From Caryophanales bacterium (GTDB lineage: Bacteria; Bacillota_I; Bacilli_A; RFN20; CAG-826): a stretch of 8,264 nt of DNA. How positions within the stretch are numbered: position 1 is the stretch's first letter; each line of letters starts with the position of its first letter. Position numbers and translations under genes: made by a program. The notes beneath the pieces are model-generated. The model had not been told where the DNA came from. It did no database searches and saw only the letters and a program-made list of their open reading frames with translations. Shown here in pieces: positions 1 through 5,924 of the stretch. The DNA lies in assembly GCA_016280685.1 (NCBI GenBank), contig JAEEHE010000136.1:1-8264 (forward strand). The letters are read 5' to 3'.

Positions 1-2059
1 AATCATTGATTATAAAGGTTTAAGAGGTGATTCTAGTGATAACCTACCAGGTATCCCGGGAATCGGTGAAAAAACCGCGGTTAAATTAATCGAAGAATAC
101 GGTAGTTTTGACAATATTATCGCTCATGCAGATGAGATTAAAGGTAAAGTTGGTGAGATGATTAAAGAACACGGAGATATCGGAAGAATCTCTCGTGATT
201 TAGCCATCATCAAAACTGATATCGAATTACCTTTTGATATCTCAGATACCGAATATAAAGGATATGATTTCCCTACGATTAATGAATTCTGCCAAAAATA
301 TGGTTTAAGACAATTTATTAATAAGGTTCAGCCTAAATGGAAGAAGAAAGATTTAAATTCTATCGAACTTAAAGTAGATAGCGTTTCTTCTTTAAAAGGA
401 TACGAAGTCGGTAATGATATCGGTATCGCCTTGGACTTTGAAGATGATAACTATACATTAGGTAGTTTCTATGGACTCGTCATTTCCTTTAAAAAAACTA
501 ATCTTTATATCAGTCTTGAAGATCTCAAAAAAGATGAGTTTGCTCAAAAGATTTTAAAAAATTCATCTATTAGAAAATACTGCTATGACTATAAAGCTAT
601 TAAGGTCGCTCTAGCAAAACACGATATCGAAATTAATGGTGTCTATTTTGATTTGCTCATCGCTTCTTATTTAGTGGATAGTTCATTAAAGAACAATCCA
701 GAAATCGTCATGAACATCTATGGTGTTGATCTCTCCACTAAAGATGATGAAATATCGTTATTTAGCGCAGAAAACCCACAATTGACTGCAAAAATGGCGT
801 ATTTCAGTAAATATTTAAAGGATAAAGTATTCTCCGAATTAAATAAAATAGACGCGATTAAATTATATGAAACATTAGAAGTTCCTCTTATCGATACTTT
901 AGCGGATATGGAAATTGAAGGTTTCCCATTAGACAAGAAAAAGCTCGATGAATTTGGTGATGTCTATAAAGAAAAAGAAGAAATCCTCGCTAACGAAATC
1001 TATGAAATGGCAGGAGAGAAATTTAATCTCGCTTCTCCAAAACAAATTGGTGAGATTCTTTTCACCAAAATGGGTTTAAGCGCTAATAGAAAGCAATCGA
1101 CATCAGTGGATAATTTAAAAGAAATCGCTGATGAGCATCCAATCGTCAATAAAATTTTAGAATATCGTAAATATTTCAAATTAGTCTCTACATATGTCGA
1201 AGGATTAAAGGCTCATATTCATAGTGATGGCAAGATCCACGCTAAATTTAACCAAGCCTTAACCACGACTGGTAGACTATCTTCCAGTGAACCAAATTTA
1301 CAGAACATATCCGTAAGAGATGAAGAAGGTAAATTGATTCGTAAAGCCTTCTATTATCCTGATGATGATATTGAGATTTTATCACTTGACTATTCACAAA
1401 TTGAATTAAGAGTGTTATCCAGTTTATCAGGTTGCAAAGCTCTCCAAGATATCTTCCGTTCTGGTGAGGATATTCACGCGGCTACCGCTAAAAAGCTTTT
1501 TAACCTAGAAGGTGAACCAACACCACTGCAGAGAAGACGCGCTAAAACTGTGAATTTTGGTATCGTTTATGGCATCTCTGATTGGGGACTAGCGGAACAA
1601 TTAGAAATCTTCCCGAAAGAAGCGAGAAATATCATTAATTCTTTCTATCAATCATATCCAGAAGTTTCTATATTCTTCCAAAAGATTATCGCTGACGCCA
1701 CAAAGGATGGATATGTCTCCACACTATTAGGTAGAAGAAGATATTTAAGAGAAATTCACGACAGTAATTATCAAACGAGAGAATTTGCTAAACGTGCCGC
1801 GATGAACGCTCCTATTCAAGGCACTGCTGCGGACTTAATCAAATTAGCGATGATTAATGTCGCTAAAGCTTTAAAAGAAGGTGGATATAAATCCAAAATG
1901 GTTTTACAAATCCACGACGAATTAATTATCAAAGTTTATAAAGAAGAAAAAGAACAAATCTATAATCTAGTGAAATCCACCATGGAGAACGCTATGAAAT
2001 TAGATGTTCCATTAGAAGTTGATGGAGGATTTGGCAAAGATTGGTATGATGCCAAATAA
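1..2059 (+). CDS. polA: DNA polymerase I, 5' end missing
   Basis: Pol I fills gaps in excision repair and removes Okazaki primers. The first full codon is at base 2, and 685 codons are present. About 170-190 N-terminal residues probably lie upstream, judging from the family length of 850-890. The fragment opens in the 5'-3' exonuclease domain, with [18 protein letters not shown] (the helix-3-turn-helix DNA-binding element). A 3'-5' exonuclease-like domain follows (about nt 370-880): DxE of motif I survives (Asp at 434-436), but the motif III aspartate appears to be Tyr (812-814), so proofreading is probably lost, as in Bacillus Pol I. The polymerase domain is complete: motif A DYSQIELR (1388-1411), motif [15 protein letters not shown] (1532-1573) and motif C HDE (1913-1921). 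The motif B Lys and Phe for nucleotide binding are intact. mutM follows after 5 bases. The promoter is outside the window. Identification is certain; loss of proofreading is inferred. Confidence 0.97.
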   Translation, partial: IIDYKGLRGDSSDNLPGIPGIGEKTAVKLIEEYGSFDNIIAHADEIKGKVGEMIKEHGDIGRISRDLAIIKTDIELPFDISDTEYKGYDFPTINEFCQKYGLRQFINKVQPKWKKKDLNSIELKVDSVSSLKGYEVGNDIGIALDFEDDNYTLGSFYGLVISFKKTNLYISLEDLKKDEFAQKILKNSSIRKYCYDYKAIKVALAKHDIEINGVYFDLLIASYLVDSSLKNNPEIVMNIYGVDLSTKDDEISLFSAENPQLTAKMAYFSKYLKDKVFSELNKIDAIKLYETLEVPLIDTLADMEIEGFPLDKKKLDEFGDVYKEKEEILANEIYEMAGEKFNLASPKQIGEILFTKMGLSANRKQSTSVDNLKEIADEHPIVNKILEYRKYFKLVSTYVEGLKAHIHSDGKIHAKFNQALTTTGRLSSSEPNLQNISVRDEEGKLIRKAFYYPDDDIEILSLDYSQIELRVLSSLSGCKALQDIFRSGEDIHAATAKKLFNLEGEPTPLQRRRAKTVNFGIVYGISDWGLAEQLEIFPKEARNIINSFYQSYPEVSIFFQKIIADATKDGYVSTLLGRRRYLREIHDSNYQTREFAKRAAMNAPIQGTAADLIKLAMINVAKALKEGGYKSKMVLQIHDELIIKVYKEEKEQIYNLVKSTMENAMKLDVPLEVDGGFGKDWYDAK

Positions 2060-2064
2060 TTAAT

Positions 2065-3468
2065 ATGCCTGAACTACCAGAAGTTGAAACTGTTAAAAGA
2101 GTTTTAGAAAAAATCGTCATCGGTCGCACCATCACCGGTATCGATGTTTTAAGAGCGACTTGTATCCATGGTGATCCGAATACTTTTAAACAAGGTGTGA
2201 TTGGAGAAAAATTTATTTCCTTATCTAGAGTGGGAAAATTTTTAATTTTCCATCTCACCAATAACAAAGTGATTATCTCTCATTTAAGAATGGAAGGTAA
2301 ATATTACGAAATATTAGAATCTGACACTAATACTAAATACGCTCGTGTCGTTATTCATTTAGATAACAATCATAAACTTTGTTATGATGACTCACGTTCT
2401 TTTGGCTATCTTAAATTATCTAGCGAAGAAGAATATCTCAAAGATAAAGAGATTGCTAAATTAGGACCTGAACCTTGGGACTCTGATCCCAAAACTATCA
2501 TTAAACAAGTGAAAAGAAGTTCTTTGCCGATTAAAAGTGCACTTTTATCACAAGAATTAATGACTGGGTTAGGCAACATTTATGTTGATGAAACATTATT
2601 CGCGACAAATATCCATCCCTTAACACCCGCTAACAAAATTACTCTCCATCAATGGGAAGATATCAAAAGAGAAGCTTCTCGCATTTTAAAAGAAGCGATT
2701 GTTTCTGGTGGTTCCACGATTAAGAGTTACCACCCCGGAAAAGATATCGATGGAAATTTCCAAACTAGATTACTCGCTTACGGCAAAGCCGATACGGAAT
2801 GTCCGAAATGCGGTGCGATATTCCGCTTTATGAAAGTCGGAGGTAGAGGCACCACTTATTGTCCGCACTGCCAAGTTTTAAAATCCAAACAAATTAAAGT
2901 GGCCATCTTCGGCAAAATCTCCTCTGGTAAATCAGAGGTATTGAAGACATTTAAAGAAGCTAATATACCCACTATCTCTTCTGATGATGTAGTTACCGAT
3001 TTATATCAAAAGAAAGAAATTATTGATTTAATCAATAAAACATTTAATTTACCAAATGAAGAGCACATTAATCGCGACCTATTAAGAGAGCATTTAGCGA
3101 ATCATCCCAAAGATATTAAAAAGATTAATAATATTGTTCATCCTTTAGTGAAAAAGGAAGTTGAATTATTCGTCAAAAATAATCCTGATGGTTTAGTTGC
3201 AGTTGAAGTTCCTTTGTTATTTGAAAGTAAGATGAACAAGATGTTCGACGTCATTATCGCTGTTGATATCTCCAAAGATAAGCAGATGATATTATTGAAA
3301 CAAAGAAATAAAGACAGCGAAAAAGAATTAAAGAAGATTAATGAATATACATCCTTTGAGGAAAATAAAAAGAAGGCCGATTTCATTATCGTTAATGACT
3401 CCGACCTTAAATCTTTAAAATTACAAGTTAATGAAATTATTAATAAATTGAAATCTCGCCTAGATTGA
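2065..3468 (+). CDS. mutM-coaE: MutM (Fpg) DNA glycosylase fused to dephospho-CoA kinase CoaE
   Basis: One uninterrupted 467-codon frame carries two enzymes. Residues 1-270 are formamidopyrimidine-DNA glycosylase/AP lyase, which excises 8-oxoguanine. It starts with MPELPEVET (catalytic Pro2 and Glu3) and has Lys58, a HLRMEG loop, Arg111 and Phe113, GLGNIYVDE with Asn171, and a C-terminal zinc finger (Cys246, Cys249, Cys266, Cys269, with Arg261). Residues 277-467 are dephospho-CoA kinase, the last step of CoA synthesis. This half has a Walker A GKISSGKS (283-290), Asp307 at the position of E. coli Asp33, an IVHP motif, VPLLFE and a lid-like QRNKD segment. Both halves have about their usual stand-alone length, and the linker is only about six residues with no internal ribosome binding site. 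No Shine-Dalgarno precedes the ATG, so translation is probably coupled to polA 5 bases upstream. The kinase half is more divergent: a Gly-to-Lys and a Gly-to-Ser change inside the P-loop. Its last 29 bp overlap dnaI on the other strand. Confidence 0.95.
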   Translation: MPELPEVETVKRVLEKIVIGRTITGIDVLRATCIHGDPNTFKQGVIGEKFISLSRVGKFLIFHLTNNKVIISHLRMEGKYYEILESDTNTKYARVVIHLDNNHKLCYDDSRSFGYLKLSSEEEYLKDKEIAKLGPEPWDSDPKTIIKQVKRSSLPIKSALLSQELMTGLGNIYVDETLFATNIHPLTPANKITLHQWEDIKREASRILKEAIVSGGSTIKSYHPGKDIDGNFQTRLLAYGKADTECPKCGAIFRFMKVGGRGTTYCPHCQVLKSKQIKVAIFGKISSGKSEVLKTFKEANIPTISSDDVVTDLYQKKEIIDLINKTFNLPNEEHINRDLLREHLANHPKDIKKINNIVHPLVKKEVELFVKNNPDGLVAVEVPLLFESKMNKMFDVIIAVDISKDKQMILLKQRNKDSEKELKKINEYTSFEENKKKADFIIVNDSDLKSLKLQVNEIINKLKSRLD

Positions 3469-4333
3469 TTTCCTTATCGCACATAGACTTAATCAATTTA
3501 CAAATCTGTTTTGCGCGAATCGCTCCTGGCTTTGTATTGCTATAAAGCGCTTCGATATCTTCTAAAGAGAAATCGCTTGTAAAGATAGTTAATAATCTCT
3601 TAGAAGCGCGTGTAGAGATAATCGGGAATAATATCGCATCTCTCACGTAATCGTTTTTATATTCATTACCGAAATCATCGAGGACAAGAATAGGAACATT
3701 AGAATATAATTCTAATTTCTTATCGAATTCCTCTTTCTTTTTACCATAATTGAGATCCACTAATTCACGGAAACGATTGCTGGTATTTAAGAAGCAAATA
3801 TGGCCTCTATCTCTTCTTGCTGCATCCACTGTTAAAGCGGCGGCGAAATAAGAACGACCACTATTTTTACCACCGACTAAATATATCCAATGGTTTTGTT
3901 TGTTCTTAATAAAGTCTTGATATTTAAGCATAGCTTCGCTACGACCTGTGTTACGATCGATAGAACGTAAATTGCTATCTAGCCATTCATCATCAAAATC
4001 TCTAATCGCATATTGATTTTGGAATGTGATTTCTTTTAGTAAGGCTTTACAAGGCACCAATTGACGATCCACCACACCATAACTATAAGTTAGTTTTGTG
4101 CACAATAAGGGGTTTCTTTTTTTGCACTTTCTCACGCCTGGACATTTATTGCAATAATTGATGTCATTGACGAAATCATAGATTTTCACGATATTGTCAT
4201 CGACTGCTTCTGAAGGTATTCCTAAGTCATTAACATATTTCACGGCTTGGGGACATTCGAGATACATCTTCTTCATCTCGGCGATGAGTTCTTGATCGCT
4301 CTCAATGTTCATATTTACTTTAAGCTTTTCCAT
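3440..4333 (-). CDS. dnaI: Primosomal helicase loader DnaI
   Basis: DnaI is the AAA+ protein that delivers the replicative helicase to the origin or restart site with DnaB. The 297-residue product has an N-terminal helicase-interaction region with a zinc site: Cys61, Cys64, Cys78 and Cys95, with a further Cys70. The C-terminal AAA+ domain contains a P-loop-like GGKNSGRS (154-161), Walker B ILVLDDFG (Asp219, Asp220), a sensor 1 region TIFTSD, and a terminal RAKQICKLIK helix with Arg273 as a candidate arginine finger. The P-loop carries Arg160 where lysine is expected. The chosen start is the ATG at 4333, with GGAGGTG six bases upstream. An ATG at 4354 in the same frame would add seven residues but has no ribosome binding site. 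The gene starts inside the last codons of dnaB (14-bp overlap), so the two are co-transcribed and probably translationally coupled. The 3' end overlaps mutM-coaE by 29 bp. Confidence 0.93.
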   Translation of the reverse strand: MEKLKVNMNIESDQELIAEMKKMYLECPQAVKYVNDLGIPSEAVDDNIVKIYDFVNDINYCNKCPGVRKCKKRNPLLCTKLTYSYGVVDRQLVPCKALLKEITFQNQYAIRDFDDEWLDSNLRSIDRNTGRSEAMLKYQDFIKNKQNHWIYLVGGKNSGRSYFAAALTVDAARRDRGHICFLNTSNRFRELVDLNYGKKKEEFDKKLELYSNVPILVLDDFGNEYKNDYVRDAILFPIISTRASKRLLTIFTSDFSLEDIEALYSNTKPGAIRAKQICKLIKSMCDKEINLGEISIY

Positions 4334-5612
4334 TAGATTCACCTCCGTCATCATTATCTAAGTCATCTAACATCTCGTCCCAATTAAGTTCTTTTTCTTG
4401 GGATTTTTGTTCTTTTTGGGCAGTATTTGCAGGTTTTTCTTCTAAATTATCACTACTTGTGGATTTTCTTCCACCACGGCTCACTCTCTTTAAATAGTTC
4501 ATCGCATCGATTGTGGTTTCAATACCTTCTCTAGCTAAGGAAGCAGCGATTTTTTCGGAGAACGCTCTTGAGAGGATATTGTCATTTGTGGATAAGACAT
4601 AATCGATAATGACATTAATAACACAGTTGTTTAGTTGGAATTTCTTTGATAAGTCATCAACAATTTTTAAATCGCTAGAAGCGGGTTGACTACCATTTTG
4701 TAAGATGGCAAGGAATTCTTTAGGAGAACGAGTTTCCATGATATTGATTTTTCCTGCTAACTCACTCTTACCGGATACCATATTAGGACCACGATTGAGT
4801 TTCTTACTTAAGAGATAAGAATAATCAGTTTGTTCTTGGAATAATCTAGTTAATTGTTTGAAGTCGATATGTTTTCCTTTTGGAGCAGCTGGTTCATAGA
4901 TTGAAGAAACAGCATAAGCGGCTTCTTGTTCACTGATGCCATTTAATGTCGCTAACCTCTCGATTTCTTTCATATCTTTCTTTGTGAAAGCGACAGAAGT
5001 AATTTGAGAGATTTCTCCTAAATTAGTGAAGAAGAGATCATAATTGAATCCACTTCTCACTTTCGCGGTGTTTCTACCAATAGAAGGCGCACCATTCATA
5101 GCCTTTAAGAAAGCTGGGTCATCGAAGTTTGGATTATAGACTTCAATGAAAGAAGAAGAGATGTCTTTTCCGTTTTCTTCTTCCTTACTAAAATGATAAA
5201 TCATTTTGAAACGATTTGCATCGACATCACCGATGGCTTTGATGAGCATACCGAATAATAATGTATCTTCGAAAAAGTTATATGGGGCTTTGGGAGAATA
5301 GATTTGGTAATGATAAATCGTTGTGTCGTTTTGTTTTTCCAAGAAGGTTCTGACTAAACCAACACCTTCAAGATGCTTTCTTGCTTCAATAAAAGTGCCA
5401 GGGGCCATTTGTAAGCGATTTAATATTTGACTGTGACTTGTCATACTAGTGACTTTTTGATTTTTGGCTTCTGCCACTAAGGTGAAATAAATCGCTAAAG
5501 CAGCATAACCGATAATGGGTTGATAGAGATTACTTAAAGTTTCAACATCGTAGTCAGCGATTAATGAGTTGAGTTTGACATCTAAGTAATCATTTTCCGA
5601 AAGAATAACCAT
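4320..5612 (-). CDS. dnaB: Replication initiation protein DnaB (DnaB/DnaD family)
   Basis: This is the Gram-positive primosome protein DnaB, not the E. coli-type helicase. With DnaD and DnaI it recruits and loads the replicative helicase, and in Bacillus it also ties the origin to the membrane. The 430-residue product has an N-terminal winged-helix region (about 20-110) with the typical LYQPIIG stretch. A long central part follows, then a DnaD-like C-terminal domain (about 310-375) with LNNCVINVIIDYVL and FSEKIAASLAREG, which matches the family's YxxxIxxxW region with the Trp changed to Leu. The tail (380-430) is charged, low in complexity and acidic at the end. The Bacillus protein is about 470 residues, so this one is slightly short. 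I chose the ATG at 5612, behind GGAGGAG. A TTG at 5636 with GAGGTG six bases upstream would add eight residues and cannot be excluded. It is the first gene of the dnaB-dnaI operon, with the DnaA-box region upstream. Confidence 0.92.
   Translation of the reverse strand: MVILSENDYLDVKLNSLIADYDVETLSNLYQPIIGYAALAIYFTLVAEAKNQKVTSMTSHSQILNRLQMAPGTFIEARKHLEGVGLVRTFLEKQNDTTIYHYQIYSPKAPYNFFEDTLLFGMLIKAIGDVDANRFKMIYHFSKEEENGKDISSSFIEVYNPNFDDPAFLKAMNGAPSIGRNTAKVRSGFNYDLFFTNLGEISQITSVAFTKKDMKEIERLATLNGISEQEAAYAVSSIYEPAAPKGKHIDFKQLTRLFQEQTDYSYLLSKKLNRGPNMVSGKSELAGKINIMETRSPKEFLAILQNGSQPASSDLKIVDDLSKKFQLNNCVINVIIDYVLSTNDNILSRAFSEKIAASLAREGIETTIDAMNYLKRVSRGGRKSTSSDNLEEKPANTAQKEQKSQEKELNWDEMLDDLDNDDGGESNGKA
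4340..4346 (-). promoter_or_regulatory. Ribosome binding site of dnaI
   Basis: On the minus strand GGAGGTG ends six bases before the ATG at 4333. The site lies inside the dnaB reading frame and decides the dnaI start: the alternative ATG at 4354 is upstream of this site and has no such motif of its own. It overlaps the codons translated last in dnaB, which suits translational coupling. Confidence 0.85.
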
Positions 5613-5615
5613 AAG

Positions 5616-5622
5616 CTCCTCC
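5616..5622 (-). promoter_or_regulatory. Ribosome binding site of dnaB
   Basis: On the minus strand GGAGGAG lies immediately before CTT-ATG, giving about five bases between the GGAGG core and the start at 5612. A second, weaker candidate, GAGGTG (5643-5648), sits six bases before a TTG at 5634-5636 in the same frame. ATG plus the longer match favours 5612, but the two starts may both be used. Confidence 0.65.
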
Positions 5623-5698
5623 AAATCGTGGGACAATTATCGCACCTCGAAAAAAAGCTTTTCAATAAGAAAAAGGTCTCAACATTTTATCTAAAAAC

Positions 5699-5707
5699 TT
5701 ATCCACA
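5699..5707 (+). promoter_or_regulatory. DnaA box, perfect consensus
   Basis: TTATCCACA matches the bacterial DnaA box consensus at all nine positions. It is the box nearest dnaB, about 87 bp upstream of its start. It lies just upstream of a minus-strand TAAAAT (5684-5689) that could serve as a -10 element, so bound DnaA could act directly on dnaB transcription. Confidence 0.8.
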
Positions 5708-5726
5708 TATATGATGCGTGACATTT

Positions 5727-5742
5727 ATATTTATATAAATAT
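5727..5742. repeat. 16-bp perfect AT palindrome
   Basis: ATATTTATATAAATAT is its own reverse complement over all 16 bases and contains no G or C. It lies between the DnaA boxes. It could be an operator for a dimeric regulator, an easily melted element, or part of the dnaB promoter, since a TATAAA lies within it on the minus strand. AT-only palindromes also arise by chance in such DNA, so the function is unproven. Confidence 0.5.
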
Positions 5743-5758
5743 CTCTAAATGCCGATAA
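5730..5758 (-). promoter_or_regulatory. Possible dnaB promoter
   Basis: On the minus strand TTATCG (5753-5758) and TATAAA (5730-5735) are separated by 17 bases, a plausible sigma-A promoter with a weak -35. The -35 overlaps a degenerate DnaA box and the -10 lies in the AT palindrome. The alternative -10, TAAAAT (5684-5689), has no recognisable -35 and would depend on the DnaA box region upstream. Confidence 0.3.
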
Positions 5759-5764
5759 TCCACT
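5756..5764 (+). promoter_or_regulatory. Degenerate DnaA box
   Basis: TAATCCACT keeps the ATCCAC core and matches seven of nine consensus positions. It would be a weak site alone, but it lies between the two perfect boxes and may be filled cooperatively. It also overlaps the candidate dnaB -35 element. Confidence 0.35.
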
Positions 5765-5767
5765 ACC

Positions 5768-5776
5768 TTTTCCACA
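5768..5776 (+). promoter_or_regulatory. Near-consensus DnaA box
   Basis: TTTTCCACA differs from TTATCCACA only at the third base, which fits the relaxed TTWTNCACA consensus. It is 12 bases from the degenerate box at 5756 (start to start) and 17 from the inverted perfect box at 5785, giving three sites in 38 bp. Confidence 0.6.
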
Positions 5777-5784
5777 TCTCATTT

Positions 5785-5793
5785 TGTGGATAA
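5785..5793 (-). promoter_or_regulatory. DnaA box, perfect consensus, inverted
   Basis: TGTGGATAA on the plus strand is the exact complement of TTATCCACA, so the box points opposite to the one at 5699. It ends 28 bases before the candidate pfkA -35 element, so DnaA bound here could also touch pfkA transcription. Confidence 0.8.
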
Positions 5794-5821
5794 CAACTTT
5801 TTTTAAAGAAAAAACTAATCA

Positions 5822-5849
5822 TTGACCTATAATTGTAGTAGAGTATATG
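5822..5849 (+). promoter_or_regulatory. Candidate pfkA promoter
   Basis: TTGACC (5822-5827) matches five of six bases of the sigma-A -35, and TATATG (5844-5849) follows after 16 bases as -10. Transcription would begin near 5856 and leave a leader of about 70 bases. A perfect TATAAT directly behind the -35 (5828-5833) is an alternative -10, but nothing convincing lies 17 bases before it. Confidence 0.5.
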
Positions 5850-5868
5850 TGTATTATTGCGCACTAGT

Positions 5869-5884
5869 AATTTTATTTAAAATT
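5869..5884. repeat. Inverted repeat in the pfkA leader
   Basis: AATTTTA and TAAAATT form a perfect 7-bp inverted repeat around TT, downstream of the candidate promoter and about 40 bases before the pfkA ATG. Its position suits a repressor operator. It is entirely A+T, so RNA folding would be weak and chance occurrence is possible. Confidence 0.35.
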
Positions 5885-5924
5885 GCTATACCACAATAAG
5901 CTTGTTATAACGAGGTAATTAATT

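Larger units (their letters stand above)
5613..5924. other. Divergent dnaB/pfkA intergenic control region
   Basis: This 312-bp non-coding stretch separates the divergently transcribed dnaB and pfkA genes. It is clearly richer in A+T than the flanking genes. It holds two perfect DnaA boxes in opposite orientation, two degenerate ones, a 16-bp AT-only palindrome, a good candidate promoter for pfkA, a weak candidate for dnaB, and an inverted repeat in the pfkA leader. I see no small ORF with a ribosome binding site and no riboswitch or tRNA. The clustering of initiator sites marks it as a probable DnaA-responsive promoter region. An origin-like role is the less likely alternative, since dnaA is not in the window. 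Confidence 0.8.

Noticed and set aside
718..936. Minus-strand open frame inside polA
   Set aside because: It lies opposite the conserved polA frame, is low in complexity and lacks initiation signals.
2865..2905. Sequencing frameshift that joins two genes artificially
   Set aside because: The frame is continuous, both domains are in the same phase, and the linker contains no leftover start codon with a ribosome binding site. A single-base error that removed a stop cannot be wholly excluded.
3466..3468. TGA of mutM-coaE read as tryptophan (Mycoplasma code)
   Set aside because: Reading through would add only a few codons past the normal CoaE end, all visible Trp codons are TGG, and no other gene contains an in-frame TGA.
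3450..3472. Bidirectional terminator at the convergent gene ends
   Set aside because: The GAAATC/GATTTC stem is short, has an 11-base loop and no T-run on either side, and it lies in coding sequence of both genes.
5635..5645. Additional DnaA box at TTATCGCAC
   Set aside because: It matches only the first five bases of the consensus and loses the CCACA half.
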